Source of the DNA: JAUVHV01 sp964523875
GTDB taxonomy: Bacteria; Omnitrophota; Gorgyraeia; JABMRG01
DNA: 24,484 nucleotides
Assembly (NCBI GenBank): GCA_964523875.1
Contig: CAZGAS010000016.1
Coordinates: 1-24,484, forward strand
Direction: 5' to 3'
In this document: positions 8,187-16,977 of the stretch, in pieces
Numbering within the stretch: the stretch's first letter is position 1
Layout of the letters: each line of letters begins with the position of its first letter
The notes under the pieces: model-generated
Databases searched by the model: none
What the model was told of the DNA's origin: nothing
Seen by the model: only the letters and a program-made list of their open reading frames with translations
Position numbers and translations under genes: made by a program

Positions 8187-9628
8187 GTTTTCGCCGTGTG
8201 CCTGCCCCGTTGCTCCGAAGGAGCTTTACGGGGTTGTGTGCCTGCCCCGTTGCTTTGAAGGAGCTTTGCGGAGTCATGCATATCGCGCAATCTCAATACT
8301 GCCTGCTGGAATGCCTTGCCACGATCACTGTAACTTGAGAACATATCAAAACTAGCACACATAGGAGATAGCAAGACCGTATCACCAGATATTGCCCTAT
8401 CCCCGGAGATAGCAACAGCTTCGTCCATAGAAGACGCCTCTATCATATCCACGATACCATCAAGATCGTCTCGTATCTTCTCTCTGGCCTCTCCGATAAG
8501 TACCATGCATCTTACCTTATCTTTGAACGCTTCTTTAATAGCCTTGTAATCACTACCCTTATCTCTTCCACCGGCAATAAGTATAACATTTTCCGAGCAC
8601 GCGCTTAAGGCGGCTTTGCAAGCGTCAACAGTCGTTGCCTTGGAATCATCTATATACCTTACGCCATCTATGGCAGTAACGTGCTGAAAACGATGATCCA
8701 ACCCCTTAAAACTAATAAGCGCGCTTCTGATATCTTTCAATGCCGCTCCGGCAAGATATGAACATAGGCTACAAGCAAGTATGTTCGATACGTTATGACT
8801 GCCTGGTAACTGTATATCACTTACAGAACATATCCGCATCTCGTCTGCATCGATATTCAAAACAAGGTCATTGCCCTTAAGATAAGCGCCATTTACCATC
8901 TCGTTTATACTGTAATAATATACCCTGGAACCAGGGCCAGGCCTAAGCGATCTTACCTTTTTATCATCATAGTTTAAGACACAAAAATCACTGCTATCCT
9001 GATTCTTATATATATTTTTTTTAGCTGAGAAATAATCAATAAAATCACGATGCCAATCAAGGTGGTTCTGAGTAATATTCGCTATCAGCGCTATCTTGGG
9101 CTTAAACAGGCCTGTCCTCTTAAGTTGAAAAGAGCTTACCTCTAAAACTACGGGCTGGCCTTTGGTTATAGTTAAGGCCTCGCCTGAAAAAGCATTACCG
9201 ATATTACCGCAAACAACCGGCCTTTTGCCTGAGGCATGGAGCATCAAGCCTATAAGTGTAACAATAGTGCTTTTGCCATTTGTACCTGTAACTGCTATAA
9301 TAGACCCCTTGCAAAACCAGGATGCCATCTCGATCTCACTGATTACAGGTATGGACCTTTTTTCAGCGATATTGAGAATGTCAGAATCATCCTTAACACC
9401 AGGGCTGACCACAAGAAGGTCGCAATCCTCTATAATCGCCTGGGTATAGCTAGCAAGCTCCACACTGATTTGATTCGTTTTAAGTTTTTTGGCGGCCCGC
9501 AAAAGCTCCTGGCTAGTATTTGAATCTGTGCAATAGACCTGAGCGCCTTTCTCTTTAAGAAGCAAAGAGGCTGCTATACCGCTAACCCCTAAACCAACTA
9601 CCGTCACCTTTTTACCTTTTAATATCAT
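8183..9628 (-). CDS. murD: UDP-N-acetylmuramoylalanine--D-glutamate ligase MurD
   Basis: Adds D-Glu to UDP-MurNAc-L-Ala in the cytoplasm. N-terminal motif VVGLGVSG (10-17), SPGV (75-78), Mur-ligase P-loop TGTNGKST (114-121), EVSSFQL, NITQNHLDWH, the DDSKATTVDA segment and the C-terminal LSPMCASFDMFSSYSDRGKAF signature are all present. The enzyme should end near residue 452 (AVLRLRD). The final 29 or so residues are encoded by two 40-bp direct repeats that end at the ftsW start, an acquired tail. Start ATG at 9628; no good Shine-Dalgarno, since the upstream gap is again a heptamer array. Confidence 0.96.
   Translation of the reverse strand: MILKGKKVTVVGLGVSGIAASLLLKEKGAQVYCTDSNTSQELLRAAKKLKTNQISVELASYTQAIIEDCDLLVVSPGVKDDSDILNIAEKRSIPVISEIEMASWFCKGSIIAVTGTNGKSTIVTLIGLMLHASGKRPVVCGNIGNAFSGEALTITKGQPVVLEVSSFQLKRTGLFKPKIALIANITQNHLDWHRDFIDYFSAKKNIYKNQDSSDFCVLNYDDKKVRSLRPGPGSRVYYYSINEMVNGAYLKGNDLVLNIDADEMRICSVSDIQLPGSHNVSNILACSLCSYLAGAALKDIRSALISFKGLDHRFQHVTAIDGVRYIDDSKATTVDACKAALSACSENVILIAGGRDKGSDYKAIKEAFKDKVRCMVLIGEAREKIRDDLDGIVDMIEASSMDEAVAISGDRAISGDTVLLSPMCASFDMFSSYSDRGKAFQQAVLRLRDMHDSAKLLQSNGAGTQPRKAPSEQRGRHTAKT
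8196..8275. repeat. Two 40-bp tandem palindromic repeats at the murD 3' end
   Basis: Copies at 8196-8235 and 8236-8275 share GTGTGCCTGCCCCGTTGCT, GAAGGAGCTTT and CGG, and differ at a few positions. The left copy can fold as a hairpin: CCCCGT pairs with ACGGGG, and GCTCC with GGAGC. They lie in the coding sequence for the extra C-terminal tail of MurD and end within 10 bp of the ftsW ATG. Since 40 is not a multiple of 3, the two copies are read in different frames. Confidence 0.85.
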
Positions 9629-9645
9629 GTGTAATATACTTGTTT

Positions 9646-9743
9646 AGTATTAAGTATTAAGTTGTAAGTTATAAATTTCAAGTTAACATCTATTCCACAT
9701 TTAATACTTAATGCTTTTCCCTTTTCCCTTGTGCCTTGTACCT
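9646..9743 (-). repeat. Heptanucleotide repeat array in the mraY-murD gap
   Basis: On the minus strand, from 9743 downwards, fourteen heptamers can be laid in one register. The early units are AGGTACA, AGGCACA and AGGGAAA twice, then AGCATTA and AGTATTA. The late units are TATAACT, TACAACT and TAATACT twice. Four middle units are poorly conserved. The array occupies most of the 120-bp gap and leaves no clear ribosome site for murD. Confidence 0.75.
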
Positions 9744-9748
9744 AGAAT

Positions 9749-10840
9749 CTACCTAAGCTTCAGGGTCATAAGAGTAAAAAGCGCTAATATAGCTGCTACT
9801 ATCCAAAAGCGCACAACTATCTTCGACTCGGGCCACCCCTTCATTTCTAAGTGGTGATGAAACGGCGCGCACAAAAATACCCTCCGGCGCTTTATCTTAA
9901 AGATTGTAACCTGCAGTATCACAGATATCGCTTCAAACACAAATATCCCACCTACAATAAGCAGCAGTATCTCTTTCTTGATACAACAGGCAACAACGCC
10001 TATGCCTCCTCCCAGGGCAAGTGAGCCTACATCACCCATAAATACAGTAGCGGGATATGAATTAAACCAAAGAAAGCCCAAGCCCGCGCCTATTATCGCA
10101 GCACAATATATCGATAGCTCCCCGGTTCCGGGGACATAATAAATAAACAAGTAATTTGAAAGCTGGCTGTTACCAACAATATAGCTGATTATAGCATAAG
10201 CCAAGGCTACCATTACCATGCATCCTATGGCCAATCCATCGAGTCCGTCCGTCAGATTGACCGCGTTCGATGTACCTACTATCACAAACATAACAAAGAA
10301 GATATAGAGTATTCCAACATTAAAAGCTATATTTTTGAAAAATGGAAAGTATATGCTGCTTCCCACATTCGTGTCCAGGAATAGCACAATCCCTATTATG
10401 AGCCCTAGTATAATCTGTCCTGTGAACTTGGTCTTCTTGCTAAGCCCGTTGCCTTTCTTCGCGGTAAGTTTTCTATAGTCATCTATAAAACCAACAGTAC
10501 CAAGCCATAATGTCGCGAATATTGTCAATAGTATATAACGGTTATCTAATCGCGCCCACAATATTGTAGTGATCAGTATTGATATCAGCATAATCACGCC
10601 GCCCATTGTCGGGGTACCCTCCTTATCCTTATGCATAGGATATATGCCCGGGACCTCTTCCCTGGAACGTATACGCTCGCCGATATTAAGGTTTTTCAGC
10701 AGCCTTATAAGATATGGCCCAAAAATAATACTCAACAAAAACGCGGTAATAATAGCGCCAACCGCCCTGAATGTTATATAGCGGAATACATTAAATCCAA
10801 AGAATATATCCTTTAATGAATAAAACAAATGATAAAGCAA
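9749..10840 (-). CDS. mraY: Phospho-N-acetylmuramoyl-pentapeptide transferase MraY
   Basis: Polytopic inner-membrane enzyme that moves phospho-MurNAc-pentapeptide onto undecaprenyl phosphate, forming lipid I. Its 363 aa contain about ten hydrophobic segments and the conserved cytoplasmic loops: HKDKEGTPTMGG (70-81), the FIDDYRKL aspartate pair (D120-D121), NAVNLTDGLDGLA (192-204), FMGDVGSLALGG, and PFHHHLEMKGWPE near the C-terminus. The start is TTG at 10840, supported by AAGGAG eight bases upstream. It follows murF after 63 bp with no evident structure. Confidence 0.97.
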   Translation of the reverse strand: MLYHLFYSLKDIFFGFNVFRYITFRAVGAIITAFLLSIIFGPYLIRLLKNLNIGERIRSREEVPGIYPMHKDKEGTPTMGGVIMLISILITTILWARLDNRYILLTIFATLWLGTVGFIDDYRKLTAKKGNGLSKKTKFTGQIILGLIIGIVLFLDTNVGSSIYFPFFKNIAFNVGILYIFFVMFVIVGTSNAVNLTDGLDGLAIGCMVMVALAYAIISYIVGNSQLSNYLFIYYVPGTGELSIYCAAIIGAGLGFLWFNSYPATVFMGDVGSLALGGGIGVVACCIKKEILLLIVGGIFVFEAISVILQVTIFKIKRRRVFLCAPFHHHLEMKGWPESKIVVRFWIVAAILALFTLMTLKLR

Positions 10841-10903
10841 ATCTGTGGCTCCTTGCTCCCTTGTTTAGTTATAAAGCTTTCAAAAAATTATACCTACCAA
10901 ATA

Positions 10904-12265
10904 TCATAGGCAGACAGCTGCTGATAGCCTTTCGACTATCTCCTCCATCCTCATACCCCTTGAACCCTTTATCAGTACGGTATCACCACTAGCAAGGATA
11001 TGCCTTAAGTAAGGCGAAACATCTTTCTTATTGGTAAACAACTTTATGCGGCCCTTATCCATACCATTATCCACGGCACCTTTGGCGATAAAGAGTGCCT
11101 TATTACCAAATGCAATAAGGAAATCAGCTGCCTTTGTCCGGGCAAGGAAACTCCCGCAGTCATAGTGAAATCTTTGCGCGTTTTCGCCAAGCTCCAGCAT
11201 GTCACCGCAACATACGATCTTCTTCCCCTTGCCTTGATATTCTTTCAGCACGTTAATCGCGCATTCAAATGAGATGGGATTAGCATTATAAGCATCGTTT
11301 ATTATAGTAAAATCACCGCAATCAAGAACCTCCATTCTCATGGAAGCACCCTTAAAGCCAGTGAAGGCATGCTCCATCTTTCCAATATCCATGAAAAGTG
11401 AAGCTGCCGCAAGCGCGGCTAACGCATTATAAACATTATGCGTTCCCAACAAAGGCAACCTGATGGCTTTTCCCTTAACAAGAAACTCCATACCTTGAGC
11501 GGTTTGTGTTATCTCTTCTGCCTTAAAGTCCGCACTCTTATTTTTGATACCGAAGTCTATAATCTTTATATCGTTATAGCTCTCCCTGGATAACATCTCA
11601 TCGTCACAGTTACGTATCCAGACGCCTCCTTTATCAAGAGACTTTACTATAGCAATCTTCTCCCTTAACACACCTTCTCTGCTGTTTAAACCCTTAAGAT
11701 GCGCGGGACCTATATTGGTAGTAATGGCAACAGTAGGCACAAGGACCGCGCTATTATACTCAATCTCACCAGCAACACTTGTTCCAACCTCTATTACAGC
11801 TATCTGCTCATCTCTTAACCTTAAGAGAGTATTCGCTACACCAACCTTGTTATTAAGGTTACCTTGAGTTTTTAGAACAGTCAGTTTCTTACCCAGCAGA
11901 TAGGCAAGCATATCCTTTGTTGTTGTCTTGCCATTTGAGCCTACGATACCTATGACAGGAATATGGAACTTTCTTCTGTGCGCCTTCGCGAGCTCGCTTA
12001 AGGCCTTCAATGTATCATCTACCCTGATGACGGGTATCCGCGCTGAAATATCAACATCCTTTTTTGTTATAACCACGCGGGCCCCTCTCTTTACAGCTTC
12101 ATCAATAAATCCCGCGCCATCGAAATGCTCGCCCTTTAGTGCCAAAAAAAGCTCATTCTTCTGTACGCAACGCGAATCAGTAGATATCGAGTCTATCTGC
12201 GCGTTAGTGTCACAATATCTATCTTTAGCAGAGGTAATCCTAATTATATCTTTTATCGTAAACAC
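10904..12265 (-). CDS. murF: UDP-MurNAc-tripeptide--D-Ala-D-Ala ligase MurF
   Basis: Adds the D-Ala-D-Ala dipeptide made by Ddl to UDP-MurNAc-tripeptide, completing the pentapeptide. The 453-aa sequence has the Mur-ligase P-loop GSNGKTTT (109-116), an N-terminal domain with DSISTDSR (25-32), VGVANTLL, IEVGTSVAGEI, the NIGPAHL segment, and INDAYNANPISFE in the C-terminal domain. The start is GTG at 12265, immediately after the murE TAA, with AGAGGG upstream inside the murE end. Confidence 0.96.
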   Translation of the reverse strand: MFTIKDIIRITSAKDRYCDTNAQIDSISTDSRCVQKNELFLALKGEHFDGAGFIDEAVKRGARVVITKKDVDISARIPVIRVDDTLKALSELAKAHRRKFHIPVIGIVGSNGKTTTKDMLAYLLGKKLTVLKTQGNLNNKVGVANTLLRLRDEQIAVIEVGTSVAGEIEYNSAVLVPTVAITTNIGPAHLKGLNSREGVLREKIAIVKSLDKGGVWIRNCDDEMLSRESYNDIKIIDFGIKNKSADFKAEEITQTAQGMEFLVKGKAIRLPLLGTHNVYNALAALAAASLFMDIGKMEHAFTGFKGASMRMEVLDCGDFTIINDAYNANPISFECAINVLKEYQGKGKKIVCCGDMLELGENAQRFHYDCGSFLARTKAADFLIAFGNKALFIAKGAVDNGMDKGRIKLFTNKKDVSPYLRHILASGDTVLIKGSRGMRMEEIVERLSAAVCL

Positions 12266-13741
12266 TTACACCCTCTCTGCAATCTTGTTTTGCTCTAGTA
12301 TTTCTTCGACCACCTTTTTATCATCAAACAAAATAGTGGTATCCTTGAATACCTGATACCCCTCATGCCCTTTTCCAGCTATCAATATAGTATCATTGCG
12401 CTTAGCCATGTTAACCGCGCATTCAATGGCATCCTTACGATCAGCGCGAACCTTGTAATTTTTATACTCCTGAGGCAGGCCCTGTAACACATCGTCTATT
12501 ATCTTTTTGGGATCTTCACCCCGAGGATTATCACTTGTTATAACCACATAATCCGCTAATTCCGCCGCTACCTTAGCCATCTCGGGACGCTTCTTCTTGT
12601 CTCTATCGCCACCACAACCAAAGACTACTATAATATCCCCTGCGGTAATATTCTTAAGGGTGCTCAACACATTTAAAAGCGCGTCACCGGTGTGCGCGTA
12701 ATCAATAAAGACGGAGAATTCGTTCTCATCACCCCCTACCCGCTGAAGCCTGCCTGGGGCACCTTTAAAACCTCTTATGGCCTCTTGTATATTATAAGAC
12801 TCTAAACCTGCCGAGTACGCAAAGGCTATAGCGGCTAGGATATTATATATATTGTAAAGGCCGATAAGTCCTGTCTCTATATTCAGTACCTCTTTAGGCG
12901 TCTCCACCTTAAAAGCGCTACCCTTAGAAGATATATCTATGTCAAACGCTCTTATGTCCGGTTTATTATTAATACCATATGTCAGGACACGGCTCTTTTG
13001 CTCCTGGATAAGCAGCCTGCCATAGGTGTCATCGCAATTTATTATCGCTACAGCACCCTCTTTTAGCGTAGTAAAGAGTTTACGTTTAGCGCTAAAATAC
13101 TCTTCCATGGTTTTATGATAATCAAGATGTTCACTTGTCAGATTTGTAAAAATAGCCTTTTTAAACTCTATAGCGTCAACACGGCTTTGATCAAGCGCAT
13201 GGCTTGAAACTTCAATAGCACAGTTTGCAATACCTGACCTCTCCATTTCGCGCAGAAACATCTGCAAGCTGATAGATGAAGGTGTTGTGTTTACCGCGGG
13301 TATAAGCCTGTCACCTATCCGGTAATTAATCGTACCTATCATGCCGCAATGACGTCCTGAACATTCCATAATAGCGGCAATCAGATAGAGTATAGTGGTC
13401 TTTCCGTTTGTTCCCGTGATACCTGTGGCCTCAACACGTAATGATGGATGCGAATAAAAATTGGCGGCTATCAAGGCACATGCCTTTCTTATGTCCTCGA
13501 CAATTACTCTTGTCACATTCTTATATGTTATAAAATCTTCTTCCGCAACAACAGCTACCGCGCCGCGCTCTATCGCCTCATCTATAAAATCATAGCCACT
13601 ATGATTACTACCTACTATAGCGAAGAAGAGCCCCGAATCCTTTAACTGCTTAGAATTATAAGCTATATTCTCTATATCAAGATGTCTATCTCCCTTTATT
13701 GCGGCAGGCCTTATTCCTCTGAGCAATTGATTAAGCTTCAT
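12266..13741 (-). CDS. murE: UDP-MurNAc-L-Ala-D-Glu--meso-diaminopimelate ligase MurE
   Basis: Adds the third residue of the stem peptide. P-loop TGTNGKTT (109-116), the EVSSHALDQSR segment (177-187), TNLTSEHLDYHKTMEEY, and FIDYAHTGDAL (345-355). The substrate-determining motif is DNPR (404-407), which by family knowledge indicates meso-diaminopimelate rather than lysine. I chose the ATG at 13741 (491 aa) over a TTG at 13768, because AGGAGG sits nine bases upstream and the protein then begins MKLNQLL like its homologues. This start overlaps the ftsI end by 11 bp. Confidence 0.97.
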   Translation of the reverse strand: MKLNQLLRGIRPAAIKGDRHLDIENIAYNSKQLKDSGLFFAIVGSNHSGYDFIDEAIERGAVAVVAEEDFITYKNVTRVIVEDIRKACALIAANFYSHPSLRVEATGITGTNGKTTILYLIAAIMECSGRHCGMIGTINYRIGDRLIPAVNTTPSSISLQMFLREMERSGIANCAIEVSSHALDQSRVDAIEFKKAIFTNLTSEHLDYHKTMEEYFSAKRKLFTTLKEGAVAIINCDDTYGRLLIQEQKSRVLTYGINNKPDIRAFDIDISSKGSAFKVETPKEVLNIETGLIGLYNIYNILAAIAFAYSAGLESYNIQEAIRGFKGAPGRLQRVGGDENEFSVFIDYAHTGDALLNVLSTLKNITAGDIIVVFGCGGDRDKKKRPEMAKVAAELADYVVITSDNPRGEDPKKIIDDVLQGLPQEYKNYKVRADRKDAIECAVNMAKRNDTILIAGKGHEGYQVFKDTTILFDDKKVVEEILEQNKIAERV

Positions 13742-15428
13742 ATACCGCCGCCTCCTGTTCAACATCAAGATATCTCAATGTAGCGTCACAAATCTCTTTA
13801 AACACAGGCCCTGATACCGTACCACCAAAATAACCTTTGCGCGGGGTATCCACCATAACACATACCGCGACAACAGGCCGCTCCATTGGTGCGAAACCTA
13901 CAAAAGAGGCTATATAATCCCTATGCGAATACCTGCCTGAAGGCCCGACTTTCTGTGCTGTACCTGTCTTGCCCCCCGCGGCAAATCTATCAAGCCTAGC
14001 ACGCGTGCCTGTGCCTTGCTCTATTACGCCCTTCATTATCTCTCTTATCTGCCTCGATGTCTGCTCCGAGGTAACACGCCGAACTATTACAGGTTCATAT
14101 TTTTTTATAATCTCACCCTTAGAATCTATAATACTGTCAACAATGCGCGGCTTCATGAGCTGGCCACCATTAGCAATAGCTGATAAACTTGCTATAAGCT
14201 GTATAGGAGTGACACCTACCTCCTGGCCTATTGGTATCGCTGTGATTGAATATTTACTCCATTGATTAAGGGGCCGCACTATGCCTTTAATCTCTCCTGG
14301 TAAACCTATTCCAGTGGTGACGCCAAATCCATAAGCCTTTATATATTCGTAGAGATCCTTTTCTCCAAGGCGCATGGCTGCCTTGACTGTACCTATGTTG
14401 GATGATTTTTCAATAACTTCTTTGAATGTCATATCCCCATGGCCACGGTGATCATGAAGTGTATGCCCCGCTACATACCAAGCGCCATTTTCACAAAAGA
14501 AACTATCCTCGATAGATACCTTATCTGTATCAAGGCAGGCGGAAGCTGTAATAATCTTAAATATAGACCCGGGTTCATAGTAATCAGATAACGCGCGGTT
14601 TCTTTTAGCGTCATCTGTGGCACAATTAAAATGATTAAGGTCAAATGATGGCAATACAGCCAGCGCAAGGATATCCCCTGTGTATGGATCCATTACCAGG
14701 GCAACACCTGCTTTTGCCTTATGCTTGTCATAAGCCCTTCTCAGGGCCTTTTCAGCTATATGCTGTATAACCTCATCTAAGGTAAGAACTATATTATAAC
14801 CATTTACCGGTGGGATATAAGCGCCTTCAAAGGCATGTATCTCTCTTCCTTTCGCATCTCTTCCTATGGTCTTATAGCCAGCCTTACCATGCATATACCT
14901 GTCATAATAAGATTCGATGCCTTCTAACCCTGTATTGTCAATACCCGCAAAGCCGATAACCTGTGATGCTAGGCCCGCGGCAGGATAAAAACGCTTTGTC
15001 TCATCAATTAAATGAATGCCTGCAAGATTTAGGGCCTTTACCTTTGCCGCTTTTTCAGGCGAAATCTTTCTGGCAAGCCATACAAAGAGCTTATCACGGC
15101 TTAGCCTTTCATAGAGGAATGACTCGTCCTTGAAAAGAATAGGCGCGAGCAATCTTGCGGCCTCTTTTTTCTTCTTAACATCTCTAGCAACAGCATAGAC
15201 AGAATCTACTTTAAGATTAAGGGCCAATTTACGCATGTTTCTGTCTAATATAGAGCCGCGTGTCGGTTCAAGTTCAATGCGGACAGAATGCTGCGCCTGG
15301 GCAAGATCGACTGCTTTTTTATGGAATGCAAGATGAATATAGGCTATGCGAAATGTAATAAGAGTAAGTAACAATATAAAAATAAGTGTTACCAGGCCTA
15401 TTCGAAATTTATATCGTCTTATATACAA
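13731..15428 (-). CDS. ftsI: Septal peptidoglycan transpeptidase FtsI (PBP3)
   Basis: Monofunctional class B penicillin-binding protein that crosslinks septal peptidoglycan together with FtsW. Short cytoplasmic tail, one transmembrane helix (about 10-31), pedestal domain with RGSILDRN (57-64), then the transpeptidase domain with catalytic S288-xx-K291 (SIFK), SSN at 342-344 and KTGT at 487-490. At 565 aa it has ordinary length and lacks PASTA repeats. The frame begins at TTG 15428 with no convincing Shine-Dalgarno, so the exact start is uncertain by a few codons. The 95-bp gap to ftsL holds two small hairpins. Confidence 0.96.
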   Translation of the reverse strand: MYIRRYKFRIGLVTLIFILLLTLITFRIAYIHLAFHKKAVDLAQAQHSVRIELEPTRGSILDRNMRKLALNLKVDSVYAVARDVKKKKEAARLLAPILFKDESFLYERLSRDKLFVWLARKISPEKAAKVKALNLAGIHLIDETKRFYPAAGLASQVIGFAGIDNTGLEGIESYYDRYMHGKAGYKTIGRDAKGREIHAFEGAYIPPVNGYNIVLTLDEVIQHIAEKALRRAYDKHKAKAGVALVMDPYTGDILALAVLPSFDLNHFNCATDDAKRNRALSDYYEPGSIFKIITASACLDTDKVSIEDSFFCENGAWYVAGHTLHDHRGHGDMTFKEVIEKSSNIGTVKAAMRLGEKDLYEYIKAYGFGVTTGIGLPGEIKGIVRPLNQWSKYSITAIPIGQEVGVTPIQLIASLSAIANGGQLMKPRIVDSIIDSKGEIIKKYEPVIVRRVTSEQTSRQIREIMKGVIEQGTGTRARLDRFAAGGKTGTAQKVGPSGRYSHRDYIASFVGFAPMERPVVAVCVMVDTPRKGYFGGTVSGPVFKEICDATLRYLDVEQEAAVYEA

Positions 15429-15457
15429 TGTAGGGGCTCTTTTTAAAAATGGAGGAG

Positions 15458-15517
15458 TAAAATAGTCACTTCGAGCGGCTATTTTATGGTTGTATAGAAA
15501 TTTATAATTTTCTATAC
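15458..15517. repeat. Two small hairpins in the ftsL-ftsI gap
   Basis: Perfect inverted repeats: TAAAATAG/CTATTTTA (15458-15465 and 15479-15486, loop of 13) and GTATAGAAA/TTTCTATAC (15492-15500 and 15509-15517, loop of 8). Neither is GC-rich and neither is followed by a T-run, so they are unlikely terminators. They could act in mRNA processing or simply be short repeats. Confidence 0.5.
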
Positions 15518-15523
15518 TATGCG

Positions 15524-15898
15524 TTACTTCAATTCTTCAGCTACAGCTTCAGTACCAAGTGAAAACATGCTTAACATCATCCTGCCGGCACGCGCAATTG
15601 GAGATGGCACGACAACCATTGTATCAAGAGCAACAGGCTCCTTTACCCTAACATTGTAACAATCAAGCGGCATATAAACCTGTACCTCTTGCTTGGCTTT
15701 TATAGCCTTTTCAAGCCTGGCAGGGGATTCTAACCTTGATATATTATATCGTAAAGTACGATTTTGGTCAATCAATAAAGCGAGGCTTTTCCTGGAAGTA
15801 TTTATAGAGTAGCTGTATTCCAACAGCCTTGCATGCTGGTATACATACATGCCTGATAATAATGTTACCGCCATAATAGCTGTTAAAGCTTTTTTCAT
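15524..15898 (-). CDS. ftsL: Probable cell division protein FtsL
   Basis: Small bitopic divisome protein that forms a complex with FtsQ and a FtsB-like partner and activates FtsW-FtsI. The 124-aa product has a short basic N-terminus, a transmembrane segment at about 4-22 and then a polar helical region (about 25-70, with RTLRYNISRLESPARLEKAIKA split over heptads) typical of the FtsL/FtsB leucine-zipper family. The last 50 or so residues are longer than usual and end in a second mildly hydrophobic patch (MMLSMFSLG). FtsL sequence is poorly conserved; the name rests on topology and on lying between rsmH and ftsI. Start ATG at 15898, one base after the rsmH stop. Confidence 0.8.
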   Translation of the reverse strand: MKKALTAIMAVTLLSGMYVYQHARLLEYSYSINTSRKSLALLIDQNRTLRYNISRLESPARLEKAIKAKQEVQVYMPLDCYNVRVKEPVALDTMVVVPSPIARAGRMMLSMFSLGTEAVAEELK

Positions 15899-15899
15899 C

Positions 15900-16778
15900 T
15901 TACAACCTCTCAGCTGCTCTAAGCCTTGAACTGCGCGAACGCGGATTATCGAGTATCTCTGTCTCCATCGGCCTTACTGGTTTTTTTGTTAAAATCTTTA
16001 AAATCTTTTCTTTGGCCATGCCCCTAAATGTATGCTTGACTATCCTGTCCTCAAGCGAATGAAACGATATTACCACTATCCTTCCCCCGCGCTTCAAGAA
16101 CCTAGGCGCCTTAATAAGCGCTTCCTTCAACGCATTCAATTCATCATTAATAAATATCCTAAACCCCTGGAAGGTTCTTGTCGCAGGATCAATCCTTGAT
16201 CCGGGCCGATATTTCACGGCGTCTCTGACTATAGCTGCGAACCTTAAGGTATCTTTTACAGGAGCTATCCTGTTCTCCGTTACTATCGCCTTGGCTATTC
16301 TGCGCCAGTATCTCTCTTCCCCAAAATCTCTTATAATAACTCCTATCTCAGTTTCACCCATCTTTCTTAAGGCCTGCCAAAGAGGCAGCCCTCTTTCTTT
16401 ATCCAGCCGCATATCTAGGGGGCCATCTCTTAAGAAACTGAAACCTCTCGACGCTTCGTCCAGTTGAAACGAAGATGTACCTAAGTCAAAGAGCATCGCG
16501 TCTACATCTCTTATATCTAAATCAGCCAATACCTTGTCAAGGTTTCTATAATTTTCATTTATCAGATTGAAAGCGCCTTCAAAGCGTTTCAGGTTCTTTG
16601 CTGCTGTTTCAAGCGTTAATTTGTCCGCGTCTATTCCGATAAGCCTTCCACCGGGTGCAATAGCTTCTAATATTTTTCCCGCATGTCCCGCGCCGCCAAT
16701 AGTGCAATCCAATATAACATGTTTTTTTTTACAACCTAAATACTCAAGAGTCTCATCAAGTAATACGCTTTTGTGCAC
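15900..16778 (-). CDS. rsmH: 16S rRNA m4C1402 methyltransferase RsmH
   Basis: SAM-dependent methyltransferase that N4-methylates C1402 in the decoding centre of 16S rRNA (formerly MraW). SAM loop DCTIGGAGHAG (24-34), LIGIDAD (47-53), the family signature GTSSFQLDEASRGFSF followed by GPLDMRL, and the C-terminal VISFHSLEDRIVK and PRSRSSRLRAAER blocks. Its 292 aa are slightly short of the usual 300-315. The start is GTG at 16778, with AAGGAGGG eight or so bases upstream. It lies 24 bp after the stop of a 52-codon ORF that separates it from mraZ. Confidence 0.97.
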   Translation of the reverse strand: MHKSVLLDETLEYLGCKKKHVILDCTIGGAGHAGKILEAIAPGGRLIGIDADKLTLETAAKNLKRFEGAFNLINENYRNLDKVLADLDIRDVDAMLFDLGTSSFQLDEASRGFSFLRDGPLDMRLDKERGLPLWQALRKMGETEIGVIIRDFGEERYWRRIAKAIVTENRIAPVKDTLRFAAIVRDAVKYRPGSRIDPATRTFQGFRIFINDELNALKEALIKAPRFLKRGGRIVVISFHSLEDRIVKHTFRGMAKEKILKILTKKPVRPMETEILDNPRSRSSRLRAAERL

Positions 16779-16802
16779 TTAGAATCCCTCCTTGAGTAAT
16801 CC

Positions 16803-16961
16803 CTACTTATTATTGCTAAAACCTCTCTCAAGGCGCGGGTTGATACCTACCAGTCGGGAATTACCATTAAGGGCACGCAGCTTCTTAAGCCGTTCTATTA
16901 GAACGTAACTCTCCTCAAGAAGCTTCTTCTTTCTGGCTATCGCATCAGTAGTAAATAGCAT
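16803..16961 (-). CDS. Small basic helical protein between mraZ and rsmH
   Basis: A 52-codon ORF that fills the mraZ-rsmH gap. ATG at 16961 has GGGGAGGA nine bases upstream, right behind the mraZ stop, and its stop at 16803 is followed by the rsmH ribosome site. The product begins MLFTTDAIARKKKLLEESY and is rich in Lys, Arg, Leu and Glu. Residues 8-31 look like an amphipathic or coiled-coil helix; the last 20 are Asn/Arg-rich and probably unstructured. No signal peptide or membrane segment. I do not recognise the family. The position and strong ribosome site make it likely to be translated, and a role near MraZ or the ribosome is only a guess from context. Confidence 0.7.
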   Translation of the reverse strand: MLFTTDAIARKKKLLEESYVLIERLKKLRALNGNSRLVGINPRLERGFSNNK

Positions 16962-16977
16962 AGCTCATATCCTCCCC

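Noticed and set aside
8089..8277. 62-aa ORF over the murD/ftsW junction
   Set aside because: It is another frame through the 40-bp repeats and the ftsW start; no ribosome site and no family resemblance.
13742..13768. MurE start at TTG 13768
   Set aside because: The ATG at 13741 has a strong AGGAGG at the right distance and matches the family N-terminus.
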